Assembly (NCBI RefSeq): GCF_041227145.1
Contig: NZ_JBGFSP010000003.1
Span: 2,728,001-2,792,000, forward strand
Direction of reading: 5' to 3'
Origin: Bacteroides sp. AN502(2024)
GTDB taxonomy: Bacteria > Bacteroidota > Bacteroidia > Bacteroidales > Bacteroidaceae
Length of the DNA stretch: 64,000 nucleotides
This document shows positions 34,462-44,704 of this stretch, in pieces. Under the pieces are notes generated by a model that saw only the letters and a list, made by a program, of their open reading frames with translations, was not told where the DNA came from and searched no databases. Positions within the stretch are counted from its first letter, which is position 1; each line of letters opens with the position of its first letter. The position numbers and the translations under genes were made by a program.

Positions 34462-35486
34462 AAGTTTCAGTTGTAATCTTGAATTGGAACGGGTGTGATA
34501 TGCTCCGTACTTTTCTTCCGTCCGTTGTCCGCTATTCGAAAGGGGAGGGGATGGAGGTTTGTGTGGCTGATAATGGCTCTACGGACGGTTCTGTGACATT
34601 GCTTCAGCAGGAATTTCCTTCTGTCAAAACGATTGTGCTCGATCGGAATTATGGCTTTGCAGACGGATACAATTTGGTATTACAGCAGGTCGATGCGGAA
34701 TATGTAGTGCTTTTGAATTCGGATGTCGAGGTGACGGAGCATTGGCTGGAACCAATGGTTGCTTATCTGGATGCTCACCCGGAGGTGGCTGCCTGTCAGC
34801 CGAAAATACGGAGCCGGCGACACAAAGCATATTTCGAATATGCTGGGGCAGCCGGTGGTTTTATAGATAGATACGGTTACCCTTTCTGTCGGGGGCGTAT
34901 TATGGGCGTTGTGGAGAAGGATGAAGGTCAGTACGATACAGTGATTCCCGTTTTCTGGGCGACGGGGGCAGCCCTGTTTATCCGACGCGCTGATTATATG
35001 AATGCCGGAGGATTGGATGGACGTTTTTTTGCACACATGGAGGAAATAGATTTGTGCTGGCGACTCCGTTCACGAGGGCGTGAAATAGTCTGTGTGCCTC
35101 AAAGTGTTGTCTATCATGTGGGGGGAGCTACCCTTAAAAAAGAGAATCCTCATAAGACTTTCCTTAATTTCCGTAATAATCTTGTCATGCTTTATAAGAA
35201 TCTTCCACAGGAGGAGTTAAATAAAGTGATGCGTATCCGGGCCTGTCTTGATTATGTGGCAGCGTTTCGTTTCTTGTTGCAGGGGCATTGGGGCAATGCT
35301 CGTGCTGTCATGCGTGCACGGAAAGAGTATCGACAGCTACGTCCTTCATTTTTTTGGTCTCGTGAAGAAAATAGGAGAAAAAAAACGTTGAATTCAATAC
35401 CTGAACGAATAAAAAGTAGTATCTTGTGGCAGTTTTATGTGAGAGGATGCAAAAGATTCTCTCAATTGTCGGATTTAAAAGGATAG
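34458..35486 (+). CDS. GT2 glycosyltransferase
   Basis: 342 residues. GT-A fold: VSVVILNWNG start, DNGSTDGS, RNYGFADGYN, and the nucleotide/metal motif LNSDVEV; HMEEIDLCWRLRSRG is the ED-type acceptor-site motif of rhamnosyltransferase-like GT2. The last about 60 residues are basic. The overlap with the acyltransferase gene suggests a role in lipid A or another surface glycolipid, which is an inference. Confidence 0.85.
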   Translation: MKVSVVILNWNGCDMLRTFLPSVVRYSKGEGMEVCVADNGSTDGSVTLLQQEFPSVKTIVLDRNYGFADGYNLVLQQVDAEYVVLLNSDVEVTEHWLEPMVAYLDAHPEVAACQPKIRSRRHKAYFEYAGAAGGFIDRYGYPFCRGRIMGVVEKDEGQYDTVIPVFWATGAALFIRRADYMNAGGLDGRFFAHMEEIDLCWRLRSRGREIVCVPQSVVYHVGGATLKKENPHKTFLNFRNNLVMLYKNLPQEELNKVMRIRACLDYVAAFRFLLQGHWGNARAVMRARKEYRQLRPSFFWSREENRRKKTLNSIPERIKSSILWQFYVRGCKRFSQLSDLKG

Positions 35487-35489
35487 CAA

Positions 35490-36014
35490 ATGGAAGCAAA
35501 GATTAGAAGAGGCATCGGGCTGGTAGCGCATGATGCGATGAAAAAAGATCTCATCGAATGGGTATTGTGGAACTCGGAACTGTTGATGGGAAATAAATTC
35601 TATTGTACAGGTACTACCGGTACTTTGATCCTGGAAGCATTGAAAGAGAAGCACCCTAATGAAGAATGGGATTTTACGATTTTAAAATCAGGTCCGTTGG
35701 GTGGTGACCAACAGATGGGATCACGTATTGTGGATGGACAGATTGACTATCTTTTTTTCTTCACTGACCCAATGACACTGCAACCGCATGATACGGATGT
35801 GAAGGCATTAACCCGCTTGGCTGGTGTAGAAAATATTGTTTTTTGTTGTAATCGTTCTACGGCGGATCATATTATTTCCAGTCCGTTATTTATGGATCCA
35901 GGTTACGAACGCATTCATCCGGACTATTCCGGCTATACAAAGCGGTTCCAAAATAAACCTGTGGTGACAGAGGCGGTAGAATCGGTAAATAGAAGGAAAA
36001 AGAAAAGAAAGTAA
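35490..36014 (+). CDS. mgsA: Methylglyoxal synthase
   Basis: 174 residues, about 20 longer than E. coli MgsA with a Lys/Arg-rich tail. Conserved residues: H14/D15 (VAHD), GTTGT phosphate loop (41-45), D73 (SGPLGGDQQ), D93 and H100/D101 (PHDTDV). Converts dihydroxyacetone phosphate to methylglyoxal and phosphate, a glycolytic bypass under phosphate stress. It starts 3 nt after the GT2 gene. A small GC hairpin AGCCGGA/TCCGGCT (36014-36032) overlaps its stop codon but lacks a T-run. Confidence 0.92.
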   Translation: MEAKIRRGIGLVAHDAMKKDLIEWVLWNSELLMGNKFYCTGTTGTLILEALKEKHPNEEWDFTILKSGPLGGDQQMGSRIVDGQIDYLFFFTDPMTLQPHDTDVKALTRLAGVENIVFCCNRSTADHIISSPLFMDPGYERIHPDYSGYTKRFQNKPVVTEAVESVNRRKKKRK

Positions 36015-36098
36015 GCCGGATAGTTTCCGGCTGTGAAAATAACAGTAGATTTTGCTTAAAAAAGGAAGGCGGATGATACGGATTATGTTATTGATACC

Positions 36099-36470
36099 TT
36101 AGTTCCTGCTGCAGTGTAGCTCAATTCCTGCGGACTCTATATCTGCTCCCATCGGTGGATTTCGTTTGGAAAGCTGGAGTTCTATTTCTTCAATACAGAG
36201 GAATTGGTCAAAGAGTTTTTGTATAATCCGTCCGCTAACGTGTTCCAGCAATTTTGAGGGAACAGCCATTTCATTTTTTATCACCTGATGTATTTCGGCA
36301 TAGTTGACAGTGTCGGCAACTTCGTCTGTCTGGGTCGCTTTGCTGATATTCACTTTCACTTTCAGGTCAATGATATATTCATTTCCAATTAGATTTTCTT
36401 GCGGTGTAACTCCATGATAGGCGTAACAACGAATTCCTTTCAAAAGAATATAGCTACTGTTTATTTTCAT
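36099..36470 (-). CDS. folB: Dihydroneopterin aldolase
   Basis: 123 residues, usual length. YHGVTPQENLIG carries the substrate-binding Glu (E25) and LQLSKRNPPM the catalytic Lys (K102). Folate pathway: 7,8-dihydroneopterin to 6-hydroxymethyl-dihydropterin. Lies 11 nt downstream of malQ, so both probably share a transcript. Confidence 0.9.
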   Translation of the reverse strand: MKINSSYILLKGIRCYAYHGVTPQENLIGNEYIIDLKVKVNISKATQTDEVADTVNYAEIHQVIKNEMAVPSKLLEHVSGRIIQKLFDQFLCIEEIELQLSKRNPPMGADIESAGIELHCSRN

Positions 36471-36481
36471 ATACTGTCTTT

Positions 36482-39157
36482 TTAGTGTAATCTTCCTGTG
36501 TATTTTATCAGTTCACAAATCTTATCATTGAGCGTTTTTGCTTTCATCAACTGCTCCAATGTGAGGTGCATCCGGTATCTCCAATAATTTCGCGGATTTG
36601 ACGGAACATTGATTCGTTCTTCTGTCACATTCGGGTTTCTCCATTTCTCGTCTATCGATAACCAGTCCTGGAAAGATAAGATACAGAGAATAGAGTTACT
36701 ATTGAGATGATTGCGTACGATTTCCTCGCATAGCTCCGGAGTCGCACTTGTCGGTGCGGTGCCGTAGTGCCCTAATGTTGTATTATAGTATCGTTGGGTC
36801 TGTTGATAATCTTCTTCCCACCAGCCTCGCAGAGTAGACATGTCGTGGGTAGAGATTGTGCAGACAGACCGGTATGGATACTCATTCAAATTCCCGAATT
36901 CATACATTGGATTTTTAGGCATCCGTTGAATTTCCAAGCTAAGAATACGGAGATCGTTCATCACTGATGATACACAAGCGGGGATCATTCCCAAATCCTC
37001 TCCACAAACCAACATACGGGTTGATTGTGTCAGTTGGGGTAACTTCTTCATGGCCTGTTGATACCAGAACTCATTGTGTCGATGATAATAATACTGGTCG
37101 TATAGTTTGTTAAAGGCCTTTTTCTCTTCTTCGTTTAGTAATCGGAATACGTAATCCCGTTGTACACCGATGCGGGGATGATACTTTCCTTTCTCTTTTT
37201 TGTCCGCAATAAATAAAACGTTGCTGATTAACGAATAAAGTCCTTCCCGAATCCAGATACTATCTTCATCATTTCTGCCGGCAAAGAATTGTTCTACTTC
37301 CCGCTGTGTCTCGAATCCCGGCTTCATGCGATAGGTACCGGAGTCGCCAACTAATTGGAGGAAGTTTTGTTTTACTAGATTGGTATGTGGTCCGAACAGC
37401 TGTCCAAGGAAAGATTCATGAATGGATGGGATCAGGTATTCATCCCGAAACGTGAGACCGTAACTTTCGATTTCTTCCCGGCTCATTGGGAGAGAAGGAT
37501 CAAACTGACCTAGCAATCCGTGTACGGAGTGCATTGGTATTTCCCAGATACGGAAGAATCCGAGAATATGGTCGATTCGGTAAGCATCGAAGTATTCCGC
37601 CATTTTCTGGAAACGCTTCATCCACCAGCGGTAACCGTCTTTTTCCATGACATCCCAGTTATATGTGGGGAATCCCCAGTTTTGTCCGTTGATGGAGAAA
37701 TCATCGGGGGGAGCACCGGCTTGTCCGTTGAAATTGAAATAATGGGGTTCTGTCCAGGCTTCCACACTGTTGCGGCTGATTCCGATTGGAATATCTCCCT
37801 TTAATACGACACCCTGTTGGCGGGCATATTCGGTCGCAGATCGCAATTGCAGGTGCAGATGATACTGAATATAGTAATACAATGAGATATGAGGATAATC
37901 TGCACTTTCCGGCCGGCACATTTTTTCTATATCTTTCGCATCATAAAGGGAGTGCCTCGGCCATTTGCGGAAATTGGGCGTTTTGTAAGCATCGCGCAGA
38001 TAGCTGAAGACTGCGTAGGGTTGCAGCCATTCTCTGTTGGTCTCAAAGAAGTCTTTGAAACCTTTGGAAGCCAAAACCTTTTCTCCTTCTTGGCGGAATA
38101 GCAAGTTGAAAAACTCCCATTTGGTCTGGTTGACTGCTTCATAATCAATAGTAGGCAGGCTGTTCAGTTCCTGCTGCTTTTTACTGAATTTCGATGCAGC
38201 TTCTTTGTCTTTCAGAGTTCCCATTTGCCTGATATCCGCGTACATCGGGTGGAAGGCATAAATGGAAATGCTGTTATAGGGGTAAGAATCAGTCCATGTG
38301 TGAGTCATGGTGGTGTCGTTGACCGGTAAAATCTGAATGACTTTTTGATGAGTGCGCACTGCCCAGTCAATCATGCGTTTCAAGTCACCAAAATCACCTA
38401 CTCCAAAACTTTTCTCAGATTTTAAAGAGAATACAGGTATAGCGATTCCCGCACCTTTCCAGACGGGAGTGTCGAAATATACATACCGGTCGGAGATCAC
38501 GAGCGTTTCGTTTGTCCTCAGCTCCGGATCTGCCAAATAACGGTTGGGATTTTTCTCCCAGCAGTCCGCCTTTTTTTCTTGTTTGTTGTAGAGGATGAAT
38601 TTGTATTCCAGCGGATATTTTAGTTTGCTGGCATCCAGTTCTATCTGCCACTCCGGAAAATTGGCATCACTCATAAGAACCGCTTTGTCCGGGTCCCAAT
38701 GACCTAATGATTTCTGGTTACCACAAATCGCCAGACAATCATTTCTGTTGATATGCGGGGCATAGGCTTTGATAACCAGTCCCTTCTTATAACTTTGCGG
38801 GATATTCTCTTTCTCGGGATGTGCCAGTAAGGCTTCTGTAAAAGCAGAACTATAAAGATATAATTGTTCCGGGATATTTTTCCAACAATCATTGATTCTG
38901 TATCGCTTTCTGGAAGTACCTGATATGAAAAGGGATCTCGGAAAACTGTCCCATTCCTTGCGGATAACGATTCCGTTTTGTTCTATCTGGTAGCTGTAAT
39001 TGATAGACATCCCTTCTTGGGGGACTTCAAGCTCAACTTCCGTCGTCCAATAGATGCCATCGGTGGTGCGTAAAGGTATTGATTCCGGAAATAAACCGGA
39101 AATTTTTACTTCTTCTCCCCAGCTGGTGCGATATTCAATATTAAATGATAGAATCAT
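36482..39157 (-). CDS. malQ: 4-alpha-glucanotransferase with two N-terminal CBM20-type domains
   Basis: 891 residues. Two starch-binding-like domains (about 1-100 and 125-235; LGHWDPDKAVLMSDANFPEW is typical CBM20) precede a GH77 catalytic domain with an insertion, the DPE2-like layout. The catalytic trio is visible: D529 (YRIDHILGFFRIW), E720 (CGEDLGMIP) and D772 (STHDMSTLRGWW). No signal peptide, so it acts in the cytoplasm on maltose, maltodextrin or glycogen. First gene of malQ-folB. Confidence 0.93.
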   Translation of the reverse strand: MILSFNIEYRTSWGEEVKISGLFPESIPLRTTDGIYWTTEVELEVPQEGMSINYSYQIEQNGIVIRKEWDSFPRSLFISGTSRKRYRINDCWKNIPEQLYLYSSAFTEALLAHPEKENIPQSYKKGLVIKAYAPHINRNDCLAICGNQKSLGHWDPDKAVLMSDANFPEWQIELDASKLKYPLEYKFILYNKQEKKADCWEKNPNRYLADPELRTNETLVISDRYVYFDTPVWKGAGIAIPVFSLKSEKSFGVGDFGDLKRMIDWAVRTHQKVIQILPVNDTTMTHTWTDSYPYNSISIYAFHPMYADIRQMGTLKDKEAASKFSKKQQELNSLPTIDYEAVNQTKWEFFNLLFRQEGEKVLASKGFKDFFETNREWLQPYAVFSYLRDAYKTPNFRKWPRHSLYDAKDIEKMCRPESADYPHISLYYYIQYHLHLQLRSATEYARQQGVVLKGDIPIGISRNSVEAWTEPHYFNFNGQAGAPPDDFSINGQNWGFPTYNWDVMEKDGYRWWMKRFQKMAEYFDAYRIDHILGFFRIWEIPMHSVHGLLGQFDPSLPMSREEIESYGLTFRDEYLIPSIHESFLGQLFGPHTNLVKQNFLQLVGDSGTYRMKPGFETQREVEQFFAGRNDEDSIWIREGLYSLISNVLFIADKKEKGKYHPRIGVQRDYVFRLLNEEEKKAFNKLYDQYYYHRHNEFWYQQAMKKLPQLTQSTRMLVCGEDLGMIPACVSSVMNDLRILSLEIQRMPKNPMYEFGNLNEYPYRSVCTISTHDMSTLRGWWEEDYQQTQRYYNTTLGHYGTAPTSATPELCEEIVRNHLNSNSILCILSFQDWLSIDEKWRNPNVTEERINVPSNPRNYWRYRMHLTLEQLMKAKTLNDKICELIKYTGRLH

Positions 39158-39223
39158 ATATATTAGATTTTAATTGTATATGTAAAACACTGCAAGTATA
39201 AGACATTTTTTTGAATAAAAAAT

Positions 39224-39249
39224 AAAAGGAGCCGCACCGGGCTCCTTTT
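39224..39249 (-). terminator. nrdJ terminator
   Basis: AAAAGGAGCC (39224-39233) pairs with GGCTCCTTTT (39240-39249); on the minus strand the stem is followed by a T-rich run. Confidence 0.85.
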
Positions 39250-39288
39250 AATCTTTTGTTTATATATTAATTAACATACATAGGACCA

Positions 39289-41832
39289 TTACCCACACCT
39301 GGAAGCACCGCAAGTAGTACAAATCAGACAGCCTTCCTGATAAACCAATGTCTCATTGCCACAGTTCGGGCATTTCTTTCCTTTGGCTTCCGTACCATCC
39401 TGAATATACTTCTTCAATGCACGTTCCACACCGTTTTTCCAAGTATTGATACTTTCACTGTTCAATTGGAGAGAGCCAACCAGCTTGATAACCTGTTCAA
39501 TCGGCATCCGGTAGCGGAGTACGCCGGAAATCAATTTTGCATAGTTCCAGTATTCTTTGTTGAACTTCTCTGACAATCCTTCAATGGTCGTCTTATATCC
39601 GCGTTTGTTCTCGAATTGGAAGTCGTAACGTTTGGTTCCGTCTTCATCTACATTTTTGATGATACGTCCGCAAGTCACGCTCTTAGGCAACAAGATACCT
39701 TCATCATCATCTTGCAAACCTGTGAATATTTCATAAGGGTGTCCATCCAATAATCCGACAAAAGCCACCCATTTTTCCTTGTTGTTTTGGAAACGGACAA
39801 CATCTGCTTCCAATATTCTCGGGCGTACCTCTACAACCGTAGGCGGTTTGCAAGGAGGCAGCTCCTCTTTCTTTTCCTTATTCGATTTAGTAGAAATCAA
39901 AACTCCGGAGCGTGATCCGTCGCGATATACAGTGCAGCCTTTACAGCCGGATTTCCATGCTTCTACATACAGGCGGTTTACTAAATCCTCGTCTACATCG
40001 TTCGGCAGATTGATCGTCACGCTGATGGAGTGGTCTACCCATTTCTGGATCCTTCCCTGCATCTTCACCTTCATCAACCAGTCGACATCGTTGGAAGTTG
40101 CTTTGTAATAAGGAGATTTGGCTACCAGTTCGTCAATTTCTTCTTGGGAATAGCGCTTTGTCGGATCATATCCGTTAGCTTCCATCCAAGTCACAAACTT
40201 GTGATGGAATACGATATATTCTTCAAATGCATCTCCGGTTTCGTCTACAAAGTCTACATGTACATTCGTATCATTCGGATTAACCTTTCTTCTGCGTTTG
40301 TAGACTGGCAGGAATACAGGCTCGATACCCGAAGTGGTCTGCGTCATCAGACTGGTGGTTCCGGTTGGAGCAATTGTCAGACAGGCAATATTGCGGCGAC
40401 CGTATTTCTTCATATCTTCATACAGTTCCGGGTCAGCTGCTGCCAAGCGTTGGATGAACGGGTTGTTCTGTTCACGCTCACTGCTGTATATTTCGAAAGC
40501 CCCACGTTCTTTGGCCATTTCCACAGAAGAACGGTATGCGCCGAGAGCTATTGTCTTGTGTACTTTCTCAGAGAATTCCGTCGCTTCTTCCGTTCCATAG
40601 CGTAATCCCAAAGCAGCGAGCATATCGCCTTCTGCCGTGATGCCTACACCCGTACGGCGACCTTGTCCACTCTTTTTATATATTTTCTCCCAAAGCGTGC
40701 GTTCCGCATGTTTTACTTCTTCATTTTCCGGATCTTCGTCAATCTTGTCCATGATACGTTCGATCTTCTCGAGCTCGAGGTCGATAATGTCATCCATGAT
40801 ACGTTGGGCGAGAGCTACGTGCTTTTGGAACAAATCAAAATCAAAATAAGCATCCGGCTTGAATGGATTCACCACATAAGAATATAGATTGATAGCCAAC
40901 AGGCGGCATGAATCGTAAGGACATAGGGGAATTTCTCCGCATGGATTGGTAGATACAGTTCTGTAGCCTAGATCTGCATAGCAATCTGGCACGGATTCAC
41001 GGATAATTGTATCCCAGAACAGGACACCCGGTTCTGCTGATTTCCATGCATTATGAACAATCTTTTTCCATAAGGTAGAAGCGTCGATCTCTTTGGTAAA
41101 TGTCGGTTTGGCAGAATCGATAGGATATTGCTGTACATACGGCTTTTTATCTACGGCAGCCTGCATGAAAGCATCGTCCAGTTTGACAGAAACATTTGCT
41201 CCGGTCACTTTGCCTTCAGTCATCTTAGCGTCAATGAATGCTTCTGAATCCGGATGCTTGATGGATACACTCAACATCAATGCACCGCGACGTCCGTCTT
41301 GAGCTACCTCACGAGTCGAATTCGAATAACGTTCCATAAACGGAACAAGACCGGTAGAAGTCAGTGCCGAGTTTTTAACGGGAGAACCTTTCGGACGAAT
41401 GTGCGATAAGTCATGACCTACTCCACCGCGTCTTTTCATCAATTGTACCTGTTCTTCGTCGATTTTGATGATAGCGCCGTAAGAGTCGGCTGCACCATCC
41501 ACTCCAATAACGAAGCAGTTGGATAGTGATGCAACTTGATAGTCGTTACCGATGCCTGTCATTGGGCTACCTTGGGGAACGATGTACTTGAAGTGATCTA
41601 ATAAATCATACAGTTCTTTGGCTGTCAATGCATTCGGATACTTCGATTCTATGCGTGCCACTTCATTTGCAATTCTCCAATGCATGTCTTTCGGGGACTT
41701 TTCATAGATGTTACCGAAAGAATCCTTTACTGCGTATTTGTTTACCCAAACCCTTGCAGCAAGCTCGTCGCCTTGAAAATATCGTAAAGATTCTTCATAG
41801 GCTTCGTCGTAAGAATAAATCTGTTTTTCCAC
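39289..41832 (-). CDS. nrdJ: Adenosylcobalamin-dependent ribonucleotide reductase (class II)
   Basis: 847 residues. Reductase landmarks: SLSNCFVI (redox Cys), TGLVPFMERYSNSTR, STNPCGEIPL (thiyl radical Cys loop), TAPTGTTS-type loop (IAPTGTTSLMTQ), and a C-terminal zinc-ribbon tail CPNCGNETLVYQEGCLIC. Makes deoxyribonucleotides with coenzyme B12, independent of oxygen. The start is GTG; no nearby in-frame ATG is seen. I found no cobalamin riboswitch upstream, so B12 control is not indicated. Confidence 0.93.
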   Translation of the reverse strand: MEKQIYSYDEAYEESLRYFQGDELAARVWVNKYAVKDSFGNIYEKSPKDMHWRIANEVARIESKYPNALTAKELYDLLDHFKYIVPQGSPMTGIGNDYQVASLSNCFVIGVDGAADSYGAIIKIDEEQVQLMKRRGGVGHDLSHIRPKGSPVKNSALTSTGLVPFMERYSNSTREVAQDGRRGALMLSVSIKHPDSEAFIDAKMTEGKVTGANVSVKLDDAFMQAAVDKKPYVQQYPIDSAKPTFTKEIDASTLWKKIVHNAWKSAEPGVLFWDTIIRESVPDCYADLGYRTVSTNPCGEIPLCPYDSCRLLAINLYSYVVNPFKPDAYFDFDLFQKHVALAQRIMDDIIDLELEKIERIMDKIDEDPENEEVKHAERTLWEKIYKKSGQGRRTGVGITAEGDMLAALGLRYGTEEATEFSEKVHKTIALGAYRSSVEMAKERGAFEIYSSEREQNNPFIQRLAAADPELYEDMKKYGRRNIACLTIAPTGTTSLMTQTTSGIEPVFLPVYKRRRKVNPNDTNVHVDFVDETGDAFEEYIVFHHKFVTWMEANGYDPTKRYSQEEIDELVAKSPYYKATSNDVDWLMKVKMQGRIQKWVDHSISVTINLPNDVDEDLVNRLYVEAWKSGCKGCTVYRDGSRSGVLISTKSNKEKKEELPPCKPPTVVEVRPRILEADVVRFQNNKEKWVAFVGLLDGHPYEIFTGLQDDDEGILLPKSVTCGRIIKNVDEDGTKRYDFQFENKRGYKTTIEGLSEKFNKEYWNYAKLISGVLRYRMPIEQVIKLVGSLQLNSESINTWKNGVERALKKYIQDGTEAKGKKCPNCGNETLVYQEGCLICTTCGASRCG

Positions 41833-41906
41833 GATTCAATTTATGCTAAATCTTATTTTTAATAAGTAATGTGTAGAAGTTTACTTACCGTTAACAAATG
41901 TGTCCG

Positions 41907-41938
41907 CAAAGCTAAGAATGTTTTTTCATCTATCCAAA
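41907..41938 (-). promoter_or_regulatory. nrdJ promoter
   Basis: On the minus strand TTTG (41935-41938) and TAGCTTTG (41907-41914) with a 20-bp spacer, a full consensus. Leader about 68 nt. Confidence 0.75.
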
Positions 41939-42096
41939 TGAAAATGAAATAATTTATTAACAGGTTGTAAGTTTTCTATTCGTTGATGCTAAGTGCTTGA
42001 TAAACAAATGGAAGCGAACTTTGTTTAAAGGTTAAAGTTTTCCAAAAAGAAAACTATTCTATTGGAATAGTGTGGTGAAATGTTTTTTCCTTTTTA

Positions 42097-42104
42097 TATC
42101 TTTG
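42097..42104 (+). promoter_or_regulatory. Nitroreductase promoter with short leader
   Basis: TATCTTTG is a perfect -7 element, 12 nt before the ATG at 42117. Confidence 0.5.
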
Positions 42105-42116
42105 CAAAAAAAAGAT

Positions 42117-42863
42117 ATGTTTGAAACCGTAAAGAACAGAAGAACTATCCGAAAATATCTACCTAAAGATATAAATTCGAGTTTGTTAAATGATTTGCTC
42201 GAAACCTCTTTCCGTGCTTCTACGATGGGGGGGATGCAACTTTATAGTGTAGTTGTGACTCGTGATGCAGAAATGAAAGAAAAACTTTCGCCTGCCCATT
42301 TCAATCAGCCTATGGTTAAAAACGCACCGGTTGTATTGACTTTCTGTGCTGATTTCCGTCGTTTCAGCAAATGGTGTGAACAACGGAAAGCCGTGCCCGG
42401 CTATGATAATTTAATGTCTTTTATGAATGCGTCCATGGATACTTTGCTCGTTGCTCAGACTTTCTGTACACTGGCAGAAGAAATAGGACTCGGCATTTGT
42501 TATCTGGGGACTACCACTTATAATCCTCAAATGATTATCGATATTCTTCAACTGCCAGAATTGGTATTTCCTCTTACAACAATAACGGTAGGATACCCGG
42601 ATGGTATTCCCGCCCAAGTCGACCGTTTACCTTTGGAAGCTGTTGTGCACAACGAAAAATATCACGACTATACAGAGGAAGAGATCGATAAGCTCTATGC
42701 TTACAAAGAATCATTGCCGGAGAATAAGCAGTTTGTCGAGGAAAATGAAAAAGAGACGTTGGCTCAGGTTTTCACAGATGTGCGTTATACAAAGAAAGAT
42801 AACGAATTTATGTCTGAAAACCTATTGAAAGTACTCCGCCAACAAGGCTTCTTGAAAGAGTGA
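42117..42863 (+). CDS. Nitroreductase-family flavoprotein
   Basis: 248 residues. MFETVKNRRTIRKYL is the classic N-terminal FMN-binding segment, followed by FRASTMGGMQLYSVVV and EEIGLGICYLGTT. A C-terminal extension of about 60 charged residues (from YTEEEIDKLY) is present, as in NfsA-type or Bacteroides-specific members. FMN-dependent NAD(P)H oxidoreductase; the natural substrate is unknown. An upstream in-frame ATG at 42072 lies before the promoter -7 box and is not used. Confidence 0.85.
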   Translation: MFETVKNRRTIRKYLPKDINSSLLNDLLETSFRASTMGGMQLYSVVVTRDAEMKEKLSPAHFNQPMVKNAPVVLTFCADFRRFSKWCEQRKAVPGYDNLMSFMNASMDTLLVAQTFCTLAEEIGLGICYLGTTTYNPQMIIDILQLPELVFPLTTITVGYPDGIPAQVDRLPLEAVVHNEKYHDYTEEEIDKLYAYKESLPENKQFVEENEKETLAQVFTDVRYTKKDNEFMSENLLKVLRQQGFLKE

Positions 42864-42872
42864 TGAACGTTT

Positions 42873-42934
42873 AGTGATTAGTGATTAACGACTTTAAGCA
42901 TTATAAATGCACAGCTTATTAATCACTGATCACT
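42873..42934. terminator. Long inverted repeat between nitroreductase and dnaA
   Basis: AGTGATTAGTGATTAA (42873-42888) pairs with 42919-42934 at 15 of 16 positions. It separates two convergent genes and ends 3 bp before the dnaA stop; likely a bidirectional terminator. Confidence 0.7.
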
Positions 42935-42937
42935 ATT

Positions 42938-44353
42938 TTAGTTTCTCTTTTTCAGTAACGATTCTATTTCCTGCACTTCTGCATGAAAGCTCTTGTCTAC
43001 CTCTAATTGTCCTTTTACGGTTTTGCAGGCGTGAAGTACCGTTGCATGGTCTTTGTTACCGATGAACTTGCCTATCTTGGAAGTTGAAAAGTCGGTGTGA
43101 TTTTTAGCTAAATACATGGCGATCTGTCGTGCTTGAACGACCTCTCTTTTTCTGGATTTTGTATGTATGGCAGACGGCTCCAGATCGAAATGCTTGCATA
43201 CCACTTGGAGAATATCGTCAATGGTGATAGCTTTCGTTTCGTTGTGAACCACTCCATGTACAATGTGTTGTGCCAAATCCAGATCTATTTCCTTATTGAA
43301 AATAGTAGAACGAGCCATGATGGCGATGACGATACCTTCTAAATCACGTACACTCTCATTCACATTTTCAGCAATATAGTCAATCACTTCTGCCGGGAAT
43401 TGTAATCCGTCACGGTGTATCTTGTTGCGCAGAATATCTTTGCGAAGTTCTACGGTCGGCTTTTCAAGTTCGGCTACCATACCCCATTTGAAGCGGGTCA
43501 GGAGACGTTCTTCGATACCTTGCAACAATACAGGAGCGCGGTCCGAAGTCAATATGAGCTGTTTGCCATTCTGGTGTAAATGATTGAAGATATGGAAGAA
43601 GTTGTTTTGCGTCTTAGTGACACCGGCAAACTCCTGGATATCATCAATAATTAATACATCGATCGTCTGATAAAAATTAATAAAGTCGTTGGTCGTGTTA
43701 TTGCGTACAGAATCTGTATATTGCACCTGAAACAAATGTGCCGAAACGTACAACACTCTTTTTTCTGGATAAATTTCTTTGATTTTCGTGCCTATTGCAT
43801 TTGCCAGATGTGTCTTTCCCACTCCAGATGCTCCATAAAGAAACAGCGGATTGAAAGCGGTCCCTCCCGGCTTTTGTGCTACAGCTTCTGCTACACTTCT
43901 TGATAGTTTATTGCTGTATCCTTCAATGAAGTTCTCAAAGTTATAATTAGGATTCAAATGCGGATCCAGATCCTGAACAGCAGGGGCCTGTAGGAAATCG
44001 GGAGCTTTGTTTCCTCCTCCGGTTATGCTTTTAGGGGTAACAGCTGTAGAACGATTACTTGCTTCAAGATTCACCGTTTGATTCGGAATCGAAGTCTTGT
44101 CCACCATGACGTTGTACATCAACTTGGTGCCTTCGCCAATAACCTTATATAATGTCTTGCGTATTAGATCTACGAATCTCTCCTCCAGAATTTCATAAAA
44201 AAACTGGCTAGGGATCTGTATGATCAAAGTTTTGTCCTCATATTTCAATGGAACAATCGGGGCAAACCAAGTGTTATATGTCGTATCGGGAACATTGTCT
44301 TTAATTATTTCAAGACAGCGGTTCCAAAGTACGACATGATTTGATTCAATCAT
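42938..44353 (-). CDS. dnaA: Chromosomal replication initiator DnaA
   Basis: 471 residues. Domain I (1-85, [10 protein letters not shown]), a linker (86-135), AAA+ domain with Walker A GASGVGKT (174-181), Walker [10 protein letters not shown], sensor region LTSDRAP, and domain IV with [11 protein letters not shown] and [10 protein letters not shown] that contacts DnaA boxes. Opens oriC. The convergent nitroreductase gene and an MCE gene flank it; dnaN is not beside it. Confidence 0.97.
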   Translation of the reverse strand: MIESNHVVLWNRCLEIIKDNVPDTTYNTWFAPIVPLKYEDKTLIIQIPSQFFYEILEERFVDLIRKTLYKVIGEGTKLMYNVMVDKTSIPNQTVNLEASNRSTAVTPKSITGGGNKAPDFLQAPAVQDLDPHLNPNYNFENFIEGYSNKLSRSVAEAVAQKPGGTAFNPLFLYGASGVGKTHLANAIGTKIKEIYPEKRVLYVSAHLFQVQYTDSVRNNTTNDFINFYQTIDVLIIDDIQEFAGVTKTQNNFFHIFNHLHQNGKQLILTSDRAPVLLQGIEERLLTRFKWGMVAELEKPTVELRKDILRNKIHRDGLQFPAEVIDYIAENVNESVRDLEGIVIAIMARSTIFNKEIDLDLAQHIVHGVVHNETKAITIDDILQVVCKHFDLEPSAIHTKSRKREVVQARQIAMYLAKNHTDFSTSKIGKFIGNKDHATVLHACKTVKGQLEVDKSFHAEVQEIESLLKKRN

Positions 44354-44704
44354 AGTAACTTTTAATACATTTATTAATTAAGCAAAACTTCTACATTGCA
44401 AAATTCGGAATCTTATTCGGAAAAAACAAATCTATTCTTTTCTTGTTTTTTTCATGTAAACAATAATGCGTTTACTTTCAATGACTTATGCATTTGTTGT
44501 TGGATACACTCAATTTACCCTCTCTTGCATTTTTGTAAGTATGTGTAAATTAACGTCTTATGCATTTGAAGTTAGCGTTTTTCCTCATCTGTGTACGTTT
44601 GTACGGGAATATTATTTCGGTTTATATATAGACATTTGAAGAGCAATCTACTTTCTTTGGAAAGTTTCCCGTTATTTAGATAAAATCTATATAATGAGAA
44701 TTTG
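44354..44704. other. Intergenic region upstream of dnaA
   Basis: 351 bp, AT-rich, no gene seen. It must hold the dnaA promoter; I see only imperfect -7 candidates. CTTATGCATTTG occurs twice (44485-44496 and 44557-44568, 72 bp apart), with a related TTGCATTTTTG between. I do not find consensus DnaA boxes (TTATCCACA) and do not call an origin. Confidence 0.5.

Noticed and set aside
40030..40605. 191-codon plus-strand ORF
   Set aside because: Antisense to the well-conserved nrdJ reading frame; composition and sequence give no protein family.
41833..42071. Cobalamin riboswitch upstream of the B12-dependent nrdJ
   Set aside because: I see no B12-box-like conserved core or the expected length of structured leader; a normal promoter places the transcript start about 68 nt before the gene.
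44354..44704. Replication origin next to dnaA
   Set aside because: No consensus DnaA boxes and no clear AT-rich unwinding element pattern; the repeats found are not enough.
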